A stretch of DNA of 64,000 bases from Streptomyces vietnamensis (GCF_000830005.1 NZ_CP010408.1:186001-250000); one strand, 5' to 3'. Positions 25,987 through 33,356 are shown, counted from the stretch's first letter. Numbers and translations are program-made. The notes: generated by a model not told the origin, from the sequence alone.

Positions 25987-27057
25987 TCAGGCCGTGACGC
26001 AGGGGATGCAGCGGCTCCCCGCGCGGTACTGCGGATGCTTGGGACACATCCCGTCCGAGGACGCCCCTGCGGAGGACTTCTCCGCAGCAGCGGCGACCGC
26101 CACGTAGCGGGGCAGGTTCGGGATCCGGTCGCGCTCCAGCAGCCGGTACGGGTTGGTGATCTTGTACGGGTTCTTCGTCAGCTGCTTCGTCAGCAGGGCG
26201 CGGTCGACTGTGCCGATGCCGGGCCAGCCCTGCTCGGCCATCACCTTGAGCAGCTTCGGGGCCAGCTTGCTCGCGTTCAGCCTGCCCTGGGTCCAGGGGT
26301 CAGGCAGCAGCTGCAGGACGTCCGCAGCTGCCCGAAGGTCTTCCTCGGCGTAGCCAGCCCCCTCCTCCTCCCTCGGTGACGGCAGCGACGTGCTGCTGCT
26401 GGTGTTCGCGAGGGGGTTGGGGGAGGAGGTAGTTACCTCCTCCGGGGGGTGTGGGGGGGACGGCTTTCCGCTTCGCCTGTCAGGAGAAGCGGTCTGACCT
26501 GCGGAAACGTGCCGTTTTCCGCTTCGCCTGTCAGCGCGTGCCTTGTCAGCGCGTGCCTTGTCAGGAGAAGCGGTCTGACCTGCGGAAATGATGTTACTGG
26601 GCGGTAGTGTCGGAACCGCTTCTCCTGACAAGGGAAGCGGACCATTCTGGACTGAAACGGACGTGCCGGGAGGGGTCCAGTTCGGGTTCAGAGCGGGAAA
26701 CTCGTAGAAGGTGTACTCGACCGCGCCGAAGTTGCCGCCGTTCTCCTGGGTACGGTGCAGAAAGCCCGCGGACCGCAGCCGGGCGACCGACTCGTAGACA
26801 GCCTTACTGCCGATCAAGCCCTTGCCGTTGGCGCTGCGGACTCCCTCGCGCCGCAGCGCCTCCACCAGCTCATCCACGGTGAAGCTCTGACCGTCCTCGC
26901 ACAGGAAATGGATGTGCGCCAGGACCAGGAAGTCGAGCGCGTGGGTCAGGCCGGAGCCGTAAAGCATGTGCCGATACAGCGGCACCGACGGCCGTAGCGC
27001 CGGCGCCCGGCCGGTGACCCGGGCTGACCCCGGCTCCTGCAGAAGACCCTCGGTCAC
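25987..27057 (-). CDS. Rep-like winged-helix protein with internal repeats
   Basis: A 356-residue protein. GTG at 27057 overlaps the stop of the small upstream gene (GTGA); the frame upstream is open but antisense-like. Residues about 35-110 form a winged helix (THALDFLVLAHIHFLCEDG, FTVDELVEALRREGV, YESVARLRSAGFLHR). A disordered, repetitive middle (SAGQTASPD, KARAD repeats) is followed by a C-terminal helical part and a CPKH...CIPC Cys pair. Placement directly before dnaB and its DnaA/DnaD-like layout suggest a replication initiator or helicase loader, as in phages. This is inference; no initiator signature is certain. Confidence 0.7.
   Translation of the reverse strand: MTEGLLQEPGSARVTGRAPALRPSVPLYRHMLYGSGLTHALDFLVLAHIHFLCEDGQSFTVDELVEALRREGVRSANGKGLIGSKAVYESVARLRSAGFLHRTQENGGNFGAVEYTFYEFPALNPNWTPPGTSVSVQNGPLPLSGEAVPTLPPSNIISAGQTASPDKARADKARADRRSGKRHVSAGQTASPDRRSGKPSPPHPPEEVTTSSPNPLANTSSSTSLPSPREEEGAGYAEEDLRAAADVLQLLPDPWTQGRLNASKLAPKLLKVMAEQGWPGIGTVDRALLTKQLTKNPYKITNPYRLLERDRIPNLPRYVAVAAAAEKSSAGASSDGMCPKHPQYRAGSRCIPCVTA
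26465..26633. repeat. Direct and inverted repeats inside the rep-like gene
   Basis: TTTCCGCTTCGCCTGTCAG occurs at 26465 and 26516. A 28-bp unit starting TCAGGAGAAGCGGTCTGACC occurs at 26480 and 26561. A 15-bp unit AGCGCGTGCCTTGTC is tandem at 26533-26562. CCTTGTCAGGAGAAGCGGT (26556) is repeated inverted, perfectly, at 26615-26633. Spacings are multiples of 3, so the frame is kept. The cluster could be an iteron origin nested in its initiator gene. Confidence 0.7.
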
Positions 27058-27236
27058 AGGGCACCCCCCTCTCGCCGCAGAATGCGCACGGTTTCGAGGG
27101 CCGGGTCCGCAAGGGGGGAATCGGCGATGGCCTTGCTGATGGCTCGGGGCGTCATCTGGCTCGCGCCCCACCCCCCGGCAGCCGGGAAGGCAGGACGGAG
27201 GCTGTCGGGTACAGGGCGCACGGGGTAGACGTGCAC
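27054..27236 (-). CDS. Small protein leading the replication operon
   Basis: A 60-residue product (MHVYPVRPVPDSLRPAFPA... ending ETVRILRREGGAL). GTG at 27236 has GGAGGT five bases upstream, which decides the start over an ATG at 27440. The stop overlaps the Rep-like start (GTGA). The middle part TPRAISKAIADSPLADPALE looks helical. It may be a small regulator or simply allow coupled translation of the Rep-like protein. No family recognised. Confidence 0.65.
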   Translation of the reverse strand: MHVYPVRPVPDSLRPAFPAAGGWGASQMTPRAISKAIADSPLADPALETVRILRREGGAL

Positions 27237-27281
27237 GGCACACCTCCAAGTGGATGTTGTGCCGTGAACACTGCTCAGACG

Positions 27282-27374
27282 GGCTTGCCCGAAGGCTTGC
27301 CCCGGAATCGGACGGAGGACGGACTCGGCTTGCCGGACGCCGGGCAAGCCGGGAGTGCCCCAGGAGGGCAAGCC
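27282..27374. repeat. Cluster of five GGCTTGCC motifs upstream of the replication operon
   Basis: GGCTTGCC lies at 27282, 27294 and 27327, and inverted (GGCAAGCC) at 27343 and 27367. Several extend to the near-palindrome GGGC-TT-GCCC. The cluster is 46-138 bases upstream of the first gene of the rep-dnaB operon. The same motif is clustered before the clamp-like gene at 48 kb. These may be operators or origin iterons. Confidence 0.7.
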
Positions 27375-27735
27375 GGCGAAGAAGAGGCTGTCCGCGGAGG
27401 CGAGGGTGCCGAGATCCATGCAAGTGGTGCGAATTGACACGTACGGTCCCTAAATGAGGGAGCCGTGAGTCAGCGATCAAGAGTGACGCGGATCACCGAT
27501 CGTGGGCCCGTGCTGGGCTTCTGCCGGTGCATCTGTCTATTCTGCTGGGCAGGTGACTACACGGGCCTCGTGTCCAAGGCACCCGGCGCGGTCACCGCGC
27601 TGACTCCGACTCCGTTTGCTGCCAGGCTGGGGAGTCGAACTAGACGGCCGTTCCTGTTACCGCAGGGCGGCCGTCGCCGTTTTATGGGGATGGTTCGCTG
27701 GGCACGGAGAGATTCTCCTTGGAGATCATGAGGTT
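27375..27735. other. 361-bp region between two minus-strand operons
   Basis: No convincing gene. Open frames (27465-27731 and others) lack ribosome-binding sites. It contains the upstream end of the replication operon promoter region and the trailer of the PP2C gene; no strong hairpin terminator was found. Confidence 0.4.
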
Positions 27736-28596
27736 CTAGGTGCGACGCGCAGACTTGCGGGCAGCTGTCGCAGTTGTCCCGTCAAGCAACACGTATGCGG
27801 CGGTGGCATCGTCGGACTGCTTGAACCGGGGCCATCGCTCGCCAACCGGGTCGCCGAGCTCTGCTTCACGTGTACGAGCGATGAGGGCCGCCGGGCCCTC
27901 GCTGCTGAGTAGGTCAAGGAGCTGACCCCAGCTCAGAACTCCGAACGTGTCGACGAGGCGACTGGCGCCGTCTGTCAGCAGTGCTGCTTGCCGGATCTGC
28001 GTAAGGGCGATGGTGCCAGTGATCGCCTCGTCGGCGGCTGCCGGGTCGGTGGCTGCTACCCAGTAGCCGCCAGGTCGGTTTCGGAGCTGGCGTTGGACGG
28101 TGACGAGCGCAGACACCCGGGTGGCGTGATCTGGAGTGCCTGTGGGGCCCCGGAGGGCAGCGCGCATCTCCACGCCAGCGACCTCTTCGACACGCTTGTC
28201 GACGATGGCTTGGACACCTCGTTCGCCAAGGTCAAGCAGCAGGACGTTGTCAGAGAGTACGAGGTAGTCGAGGTCATCTACCCGTTTCCGGATCATCACG
28301 ACAGTTGATGCCGGGACCGCTTCCTGGTCCAGCGCGCAGCTGTCGCGATGCAGCGCGTTGACCTCAGAGATGGCGGTTCGGAGAGCTTCCTGGAGAGGCA
28401 CGGTGTCGCTGCTGATCAGGTTGATCAGGCGCGTGCCGAGCTGCTGTACGAACCATGGGGTGCCATGAATGCATCCCATGGGCAGATCCTTTGGGGCTGA
28501 CAGGCCATCCAGTACGACGACCGCGGTAGGGCTGGCGTAGACGGAATCCTCGTTTGCGACGCCCACACCTTGGGCTGATGCCATGCATACCTGCAT
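27736..28596 (-). CDS. PP2C-like Ser/Thr phosphatase-family protein
   Basis: A 286-residue protein starting one base after the stop of the HTH gene, so the two are coupled. PPM/PP2C features: NEDS at residues 15-18, VLDGLSAP near 29-34 (metal-binding Asp-Gly), STVVMIR, LSDNVLLLDLG, AALLTDGASRLVD (Asp-Gly of motif 8) and SDDATAAYVLL near the C-terminus (Asp-Asp of motif 11). It should dephosphorylate phospho-Ser/Thr or act as a sensor; no kinase gene is adjacent. Pairing with a DNA-binding protein suggests signal-controlled transcription. Confidence 0.8.
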   Translation of the reverse strand: MQVCMASAQGVGVANEDSVYASPTAVVVLDGLSAPKDLPMGCIHGTPWFVQQLGTRLINLISSDTVPLQEALRTAISEVNALHRDSCALDQEAVPASTVVMIRKRVDDLDYLVLSDNVLLLDLGERGVQAIVDKRVEEVAGVEMRAALRGPTGTPDHATRVSALVTVQRQLRNRPGGYWVAATDPAAADEAITGTIALTQIRQAALLTDGASRLVDTFGVLSWGQLLDLLSSEGPAALIARTREAELGDPVGERWPRFKQSDDATAAYVLLDGTTATAARKSARRT

Positions 28597-28597
28597 G

Positions 28598-29512
28598 TCA
28601 AACCCCTTCCGGGCGATAGAACGGGGTGATGCGCTCGCTCGCGACGACCTCCAGGGTCTCCGGATCGAACCGGCTGGAGATGAGGGTCGAGAACCTCTTG
28701 GCCTTGAGTTCGCGGTGCACGTTGGCCAGTTCTCCGTTGAGCCAGTGGATGACACCCCCGGAGCCGCGGGCGTGAATGCCAGCGATGTAGAGGAAGGTGC
28801 CCTGCCCGTCAGGTCTGGGAAGCCGGCCGAAGTAGGCGATGTCGCCATTCTCGCCGTGATCCATGGGGGAGCGGTACACCGTGCCGGTGCTTCGGTCGAC
28901 AAGGTGCCAGCCGTCGTTGTCCTGGCTGAACCGTAGGTGAGGGTCGCTCTCGAGGATCTGCTCGATCAAGGGAGAGAGACGAGGGCCGCAGATGACAACC
29001 AGGTTGTTTCGGTTGAGCCGGACGTTGCCACCGAGCGGAATCCGCTCGAACGTGATCTCCAAACCAACTTCTTCAGCGAGCTCGCGCAGGCGCTCATAGG
29101 TCTGGACATCCTCAGTGGCGATCACCGGGCCTTGCACGGGCTTGTCACGGCCATCCTGCAGCTTGCCGGCCTCGAGCTTTTCAGCGAGGGCCACGACGAC
29201 CTTCCCCGAACCGAGGAACAGCCGCTCTGGCGGAGCGCCCTTCGCAAGCTGGCTCACACGCCCCTTGCTGATCCCTAGCTCGGCAGCAAGTTGGGTGCTG
29301 TTGAGTTGGCCTGCACGCAGCGTTTCGTTCATAGCTTCGTTGCGGACGACCTGAAACTCGGTGCCGTAGTCCTGAGCTCGGCCAGCCAGGGCGTGTGCCG
29401 CCTTTGCCCGCTCCAAGGGGTCGGACACTTCCTTCAGCTGGGACAAGGTGACATCGAAAGCAGAGTCCAGCTGCTCCCCCGGTGGGGTCGGGTACTCGCC
29501 GAGCCGTTCCAT
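28598..29512 (-). CDS. HTH DNA-binding protein with C-terminal sensory-like domain
   Basis: A 304-residue protein with a strong AGGAGG site before the ATG. Residues about 60-95 hold an HTH (LNSTQLAAELGISKGRVSQL). The C-terminal half (CGPRLSPLIEQILESDPHLRF, then DIAYFGRLPRP and AGIHARGSGGVIHWL) looks like an alpha/beta ligand-binding domain seen in many actinobacterial regulators and in Sir2/TIR-like associated sensors. It is coupled to the PP2C gene downstream. It is likely a regulator of this two-gene unit or part of a conflict or signalling module; the ligand is unknown. Confidence 0.75.
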   Translation of the reverse strand: MERLGEYPTPPGEQLDSAFDVTLSQLKEVSDPLERAKAAHALAGRAQDYGTEFQVVRNEAMNETLRAGQLNSTQLAAELGISKGRVSQLAKGAPPERLFLGSGKVVVALAEKLEAGKLQDGRDKPVQGPVIATEDVQTYERLRELAEEVGLEITFERIPLGGNVRLNRNNLVVICGPRLSPLIEQILESDPHLRFSQDNDGWHLVDRSTGTVYRSPMDHGENGDIAYFGRLPRPDGQGTFLYIAGIHARGSGGVIHWLNGELANVHRELKAKRFSTLISSRFDPETLEVVASERITPFYRPEGV

Positions 29513-29955
29513 GTGAGCCTCCTTTCGTGGGTCATGTTTACCTCATTAAACCGCACCGGTTCAAGGAGGTTGACTCGGGGTGTGACGAGGCCTATGGTTT
29601 CCGTAGTCGAGAGCTTAGGGCGCTAAAACGCTCGGTCGCGTTCGCTATATAGGCACGTCAAGCGCCGTTGTCGCCGCCCCCAGGGCAGCGACTGGGTGAC
29701 GACCAAAGAGCCGTCACCACGTATCACCGCAGTAGTCGTCCGCCCTCCGGGGCGGCCGGGGTAGTCCTCGGGGTCACCCAGGGCGCGAGAGCACCATCGA
29801 ACTCCTCCGGAGCCTGACGGCCGCGACAACTGTGTGCACGTCGCAGCGCTATGCGCTGTCCGTCCTGCGGGACGCCGGCCTCGCGCCGTGCGGCCCGAAG
29901 GGCGGAGAGAGCATCGCGACCCGCGCCCCCACCGCTCCGTCCGTGAGGAGTCCAG
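29513..29955. other. 443-bp region upstream of two divergent genes
   Basis: It holds the minus-strand promoter region of the HTH gene, with the AT-rich stretch TTTAATGAGGTAAACATG about 20 bases before its ribosome-binding site, and a GC-rich leader for the plus-strand gene at 29956. No gene with a ribosome-binding site is seen. Overlapping long frames on the minus strand (to 31050) are antisense to genes on the right. Confidence 0.45.
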
Positions 29956-30564
29956 ATGTCTGCTTCCACCCTTGAGCGCACCGCCCGGCCCCGCCGGAGC
30001 CGGACCCGCTCCCGCACCGTCAACGCCCGCCCGGCGCTGGCCCTCTCCACCCTCAAGCCCAACCAGTACGACCTGCGCCCGGCCTGTGCGTCGCTGGTCT
30101 GCCCCGACTGCGAGACGTGGGTACCGATCACCGGTCTCCAGACCAGGAAGCCCAAGCTCGTGCCGCACGACGCCGGCCGCGCGGGCAAGGACGCGGCCGT
30201 CCGCTGCCGCCTGGGCAGCAACCGCCTGATCACGGTCGACGTCACAGCCAGGAAGTGGGAGGAGCGCCTGACGGACGGCAACGCGCAGACCGCGCACCGC
30301 CGCCGGACCACCGTGCGGCGCAAGCCGAAGGTCGAAATCGCTCCGGCTGTCAGCCAGATCGCCGCGCAGAAGCAGGCACCGGCGGATGACGAGCGGGGCG
30401 ACGGCCGGCCCCTGTGGCTGGTGCGCAGGAACCAGTGGGCGGCGACCGAGTCCGCGGTCCGCGACGCCGACACCCGCCGCGCGCAGCTGCCCGGCGGCGA
30501 CGCCCCGCTGGGTGCCCCGCCGGTCCCGTTCAAGACGCTCCGCGCCCAGCGCCCCGCGCGCTGA
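29956..30564 (+). CDS. Basic hypothetical plasmid-type protein
   Basis: A 202-residue, strongly basic protein with GAGGAG before the ATG. It begins with an Arg-rich stretch (TARPRRSRTRSRTVNARP), then a CPDCETWVPITGL element (one Cys pair plus Cys near residue 85), then an Arg/Lys-rich linker and WLVRRNQWAATESAVRDAD. Proteins with this outline are common on Streptomyces plasmids and integrative elements; a nucleic-acid-binding role is suggested by charge only. It is the first gene of the plus-strand maintenance region and is followed by a terminator. Confidence 0.6.
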   Translation: MSASTLERTARPRRSRTRSRTVNARPALALSTLKPNQYDLRPACASLVCPDCETWVPITGLQTRKPKLVPHDAGRAGKDAAVRCRLGSNRLITVDVTARKWEERLTDGNAQTAHRRRTTVRRKPKVEIAPAVSQIAAQKQAPADDERGDGRPLWLVRRNQWAATESAVRDADTRRAQLPGGDAPLGAPPVPFKTLRAQRPAR

Positions 30565-30586
30565 ACCCCCGCACGAACCGCTACGG

Positions 30587-30622
30587 CCCCGGCCGTCCCC
30601 AGCATGTCGGGGACGGCCGGGG
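30587..30622 (+). terminator. Perfect 14-bp hairpin
   Basis: CCCCGGCCGTCCCC (30587-30600) pairs with GGGGACGGCCGGGG (30609-30622) over an 8-base loop, 23 bases after the 29956 gene. It has no T-tract, as is usual in Streptomyces terminators. Confidence 0.75.
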
Positions 30623-30655
30623 CCGCGGCTGCTCGTACGGCAGTCGAAAGGCACG

Positions 30656-30711
30656 ACAGCCCCGGCGACTTGAGACCCCCGGGGCTGTCCAGGACCTGTA
30701 TGGAGGACCTG
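30656..30711 (+). promoter_or_regulatory. Leader hairpin before the 30712 gene, twin of the leader at 31431
   Basis: ACAGCCCCGG (30656-30665) pairs with CCGGGGCTGT (30679-30688), followed by AGGACCTGTATGGAGG and the start codon. The leader at 31431-31492 has the same stem sequence and the same AGGACCTGTNTGGAGG block, so both probably act as attenuators or translation-control leaders. Confidence 0.55.
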
Positions 30712-31044
30712 ATGCCCATCAGCATCGCACGCACCATCCTGAGCCCGGGTACGGCCCGGACCGGTCTGTCCGTCCGGGCCGGGGTCGTCGACGACATCGA
30801 GCGCGAGGACGACGCCAAGGGTTACGAGCCCGAGGCCCGGCTCCACGAGCTCGTGCAGCGCCTGGTGGCCGACGGTGACCGCCGCGCCCAGCAGGCCGGC
30901 CTCCGGGCCCGGCGCACCCTGGGCCAGATGGACCCGGGCCACCAGCGCCGCGAGCTCCTGACGCTGACGGGTTCGACGCGAGGTACTGGTGAATGCCGGG
31001 CGATTGGTCGGCGGGCTCAGAACGGAGAGGCGGTGTCGGCATGA
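30712..31044 (+). CDS. Hypothetical protein
   Basis: A 110-residue product (MPISIARTILSPGTARTGLS...) with TGGAGG 6 bases before the ATG. The middle is helical and charged (IEREDDAKGYEPEARLHELVQRLV). No motif recognised. Its stop overlaps the ATG of the next small gene (ATGA), giving a coupled run of three small genes. Confidence 0.6.
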   Translation: MPISIARTILSPGTARTGLSVRAGVVDDIEREDDAKGYEPEARLHELVQRLVADGDRRAQQAGLRARRTLGQMDPGHQRRELLTLTGSTRGTGECRAIGRRAQNGEAVSA

Positions 31045-31142
31045 ACGCATGCCTCGCCAGGCTCACCGCAGCTCTGCGCCACATGTGGCAGTGCGCCAAG
31101 TGTGGCTGCTGGTCCCAGACCCAGGAGTGCCCGTTTTGCTAG
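31041..31142 (+). CDS. 33-residue zinc-ribbon microprotein
   Basis: MNACLARLTAALRHMWQCAK continues to CGCWSQTQECPFC. Cys18, Cys21, Cys30 and Cys33 form a compact CxxC...CxxC zinc knuckle. The ATG overlaps the preceding stop (ATGA) and the following gene's probable GTG lies inside its 3' end, so it is embedded in a coupled set. It is short, but the four spaced Cys argue it is translated. It could be a protein cofactor or a nucleic-acid-binding microprotein. Confidence 0.55.
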   Translation: MNACLARLTAALRHMWQCAKCGCWSQTQECPFC

Positions 31143-31327
31143 AAACGAACGGCCGCTCTGGTGACCTCTACCGCCGGTACATGGCTGCCGACACCGCCTA
31201 CCGCCGGCACGCCGATGCCTGTACGGCCTGCACGACCACTGCCCCCGCCCAGGACTGTCGTACCGGGGCGCGGTTGTACGAGTCGTTCTCGACTCTCCAG
31301 GCCGCCTACCTCAACCATCTGAAGTAG
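31127..31327 (+). CDS. Small hypothetical protein
   Basis: About 66 residues from GTG 31127 (MPVLLETNGRSGDLYRRYMA...). It contains TAYRRHADACTACTTTAPAQ and, later, a third Cys in QDCRTGARLYESFSTLQAAY. Similar short proteins are frequent on Streptomyces plasmids. The start is uncertain: an ATG at 31182 is possible. It is coupled to the zinc-knuckle gene. Function unknown. Confidence 0.5.
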   Translation: MPVLLETNGRSGDLYRRYMAADTAYRRHADACTACTTTAPAQDCRTGARLYESFSTLQAAYLNHLK

Positions 31328-31430
31328 TGCCGACTCCGGCATTGCCCATCGGTCCCGTGCCTTCCTGGGCGGGGCCGGTGGAGAGCGCCGGGACCATCCC
31401 GCTCCGGCCGTACGGCCGTCGACACAGCAA

Positions 31431-31492
31431 CAGCCCCAGGGATGCGCGTCCCCGGGGCTGCTTCTTGCACAGGACCTGTCTGGAGGCCCTTG
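31431..31492 (+). promoter_or_regulatory. Leader hairpin before the WhiB gene
   Basis: CAGCCCC (31431) pairs with GGGGCTG (31454-31460), with an inner GGGA/TCCC pairing, followed by AGGACCTGTCTGGAGG and the ATG at 31493. It is near-identical in plan to the leader at 30656. Confidence 0.55.
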
Positions 31493-31795
31493 ATGAAGTA
31501 CATCGTAGTCACCAGCGCCTACGCGCCCACCTCCACCGCGGTGCCCGAGCGGCCTCGCCCCGCCTGCGCCGGGCAGGACCCCGACATCTTCTTCCCGGAG
31601 GGCGACCTCGGTCCCACGCTCCCGCAGCTCACCAAGGCCAAGCAGATCTGCGCGCGATGCCCCCTGATCCACTCCTGCCTCCAAGGCGCCCTGGAGCGCG
31701 GCGAGGAGCACGGCGTATGGGGCGGCCTGTCCACCGCCGAGCGTCACGAACTGACGGCCCGAAGGGCTCCCGGCCCGCTCTCCGTGGCCGCATGA
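31493..31795 (+). CDS. WhiB-family iron-sulfur transcription factor
   Basis: A 100-residue protein with the WhiB signature: Cys25, Cys53, Cys56 and Cys62 (the CxxCx(5)C arrangement) to ligate a [4Fe-4S] cluster, then GVWGG at 74-78, the sigma-A contact turn, and a basic tail. WhiB proteins are restricted to actinobacteria and their phages or plasmids and modulate SigA-dependent promoters. The ATG has TGGAGG at a 6-base spacing. It probably controls genes of this element. Confidence 0.95.
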   Translation: MKYIVVTSAYAPTSTAVPERPRPACAGQDPDIFFPEGDLGPTLPQLTKAKQICARCPLIHSCLQGALERGEEHGVWGGLSTAERHELTARRAPGPLSVAA

Positions 31796-31802
31796 CCGGC
31801 CC

Positions 31803-31890
31803 TGACGGTTGCCTGATCCGCCCGTACCGAGCTGCCGCATGCTCGGCGGCCGGGCCGAGCGGTGAAGGGGAGCCGGACAGCCCGGACCAC
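31803..31890 (+). promoter_or_regulatory. Recurrent structured intercistronic element, copy A
   Basis: TGACGGTTGCCTGATCCGCC opens the unit, a GC stem follows, and it closes with GGTGAAGGGGAGCCGGACAG then CCCGG. It lies between the WhiB gene and the 31911 gene. Confidence 0.6.
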
Positions 31891-31910
31891 CTGATCCCCT
31901 AGGAGTTGCC

Positions 31911-32471
31911 ATGCGCGACAACACCCACGAGACCACCTGTGCCGCCGTGTTCACCGACGAGGTCCTCTCCCGGGCCGCCGAGCTCGCGCGGGACTCCTAC
32001 CAGCCGGTGTGGACCGGCGCCTCGGGTGAGGAGTCGACCGGCGAGTCGGTCGCCCGCCACCTGGAGGCGGCCGCCGCCCTGCTGGAGACCGACGGCTGGA
32101 CCCGCACCAGCACCTACACCTCGCCCGCGAGCACGAAGCTGCCCGCGATCGAGTCGATGAGCACGCAGGCCATGGTCCGCGAGGTGCTCCGCGCGATCCG
32201 GGAGGAAACCGCCCCCGGCCCGCGCACCCTGTCCGTGGCGTTGGACCACACGGCGCGCGGCGAGGACGGCGACACCGACACCCGCGACGTCGCCTACCAG
32301 GTCCTGAACCGGGTGGTCCGCGCGCTGACCGGCCACGACCAGGCCCACGCCACGGCGTGGACGGAGCGCCTGCACCGCACCCGCGAGGACGTCCTCGACC
32401 TGCTGGCCGCCGGTGCCCGCTTCGCCCGCACCTACGGGCCCGGCGCCACCGCGGCGCCCGAGGCTGCCTGA
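31911..32471 (+). CDS. Hypothetical helical protein
   Basis: A 186-residue acidic, mostly helical protein (ATG with TAGGAG upstream). Segments such as VARHLEAAAALLETDGW, MVREVLRAIREE and VLNRVVRALTGHD suggest a helical bundle similar to the DUF6197-type small plasmid proteins, but no clear family is seen. It is preceded by copy A and followed by copy B of the recurrent intercistronic element. Function unknown. Confidence 0.65.
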   Translation: MRDNTHETTCAAVFTDEVLSRAAELARDSYQPVWTGASGEESTGESVARHLEAAAALLETDGWTRTSTYTSPASTKLPAIESMSTQAMVREVLRAIREETAPGPRTLSVALDHTARGEDGDTDTRDVAYQVLNRVVRALTGHDQAHATAWTERLHRTREDVLDLLAAGARFARTYGPGATAAPEAA

Positions 32472-32531
32472 CCGAGCGGCGGGCAATGAAGCGCCGCCCG
32501 CCAACGGGCCCGCAACACCGTCTGATCTGCT

Positions 32532-32612
32532 CTGGCGGCTGCCTGATCCGCCCGCACCGGCTGCTCACCACGGCGGCCGGGACGGGCGGTGACGGGGAGC
32601 CGGACAGCCCGG
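32532..32612 (+). promoter_or_regulatory. Recurrent structured intercistronic element, copy B
   Basis: GGCGGCTGCCTGATCCGCCC, a GC stem, then GGTGACGGGGAGCCGGACAG and CCCGG. It precedes a 28-residue gene. Confidence 0.65.
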
Positions 32613-32638
32613 CCCATGGAGTACGAGAGGGATTTCCC

Positions 32639-32725
32639 ATGCGCGATCTCATCAAGGCCGTCTCCCAGACCTCGGGCGACGACGAGGAGCAGACCCAGAC
32701 CCGCATTCCGGTCGACGAGGTCTGA
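32639..32725 (+). CDS. 28-residue microprotein between two regulatory elements
   Basis: MRDLIKAVSQTSGDDEEQTQ continues to TRIPVDEV. AGAGGG precedes the ATG, and the stop TGA is also the first codon of element copy C. Being flanked by copies B and C in the same way as larger genes are is the main argument that it is expressed. It is acidic and soluble; no family recognised. It might be a small regulator or a peptide precursor. Confidence 0.5.
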   Translation: MRDLIKAVSQTSGDDEEQTQTRIPVDEV

Positions 32726-32805
32726 CGGCTGCCTGATCCGCCCGCACCGACCGTCGACCCCGGCGGCCGGTGCGGGCGGTGAGGGGGAGCCGGGCAGTCC
32801 GGACC
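32723..32805 (+). promoter_or_regulatory. Recurrent structured intercistronic element, copy C
   Basis: It begins at the TGA stop of the microprotein gene: TGACGGCTGCCTGATCCGCC. CCGCCCGCACC can pair with GGTGCGGGCGG, followed by TGAGGGGGAGCCGGGCAGTC. The inner stem is 11 bp and perfect. Confidence 0.7.
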
Positions 32806-32846
32806 CGTCGGCCTTCGGGCCGGTGTATGCGATGTGAGGAGAGCAT

Positions 32847-33217
32847 GTGACCCAGCCCCAGACGCAGGCCACCCGCCCCAAAATCACCTACACCAAGGCG
32901 ACATCGTCCTGTTTCGCGACGTCGAACGGTTCTGGCTCGGTCTTCCCGGCCACACCTTCGTCGGCCGGGTGGAGCGGTCCTGGACGCACGCCGACACCCG
33001 CAAGGTCCTCTACGACCTGACCGAGCTGAGCGGCAACCGGGCCCGCGCCGGGATCGACCCCGACTACATGCGGCTGCTCCCGGCGACGGACGCGATGCAC
33101 GACATCGACACCGCGCCGCTCAGCGAGCCGGACACCGGGGCGATGACCCCGGCCGCCGTCGCCTGGCTGCGCCAGCACCTCGGGCAGGACAGCAGCGCGC
33201 TGCCCGCCCGTCCCTGA
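32847..33217 (+). pseudogene. Hypothetical gene with a single-base loss near its start
   Basis: GTG 32847 (AGGAG upstream) opens MTQPQTQATRPKITYTK, then the frame fails. One frame over, GDIVLFRDVERFWLGLPGHT continues to 33217 with YDLTELSGNRARAGIDPDYM. Adding one G in AAGGCG at 32895-32900 joins them into a 123-residue protein. The in-frame product would be a small beta-rich protein of unknown role, common on Streptomyces plasmids. This is one of four similar breaks in the window. Confidence 0.6.
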
Positions 33218-33235
33218 CCACCTGCTCACGCAGAC

Positions 33236-33282
33236 GGCCCTCCGAGTCCTCGGCATTCGAGCTGCCGGGGCCTCGGAGGGCC
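33236..33282 (+). terminator. Hairpin after the 33217 gene
   Basis: GGCCCTCCGAG (33236-33246) pairs perfectly with CTCGGAGGGCC (33272-33282) around a 25-base loop, 19 bases after the stop. Confidence 0.6.
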
Positions 33283-33356
33283 TGGTCACGACCCTACCGA
33301 CCCGATGCCGACCGCGGTGGCCTCTTGCACGAGGCGCCGGAAAGAGAGGACACCCC

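Noticed and set aside
27433..27445. TTGACA as a -35 promoter element
   Set aside because: No -10 hexamer lies at 16-18 bases on the same strand and no gene follows at a suitable distance.
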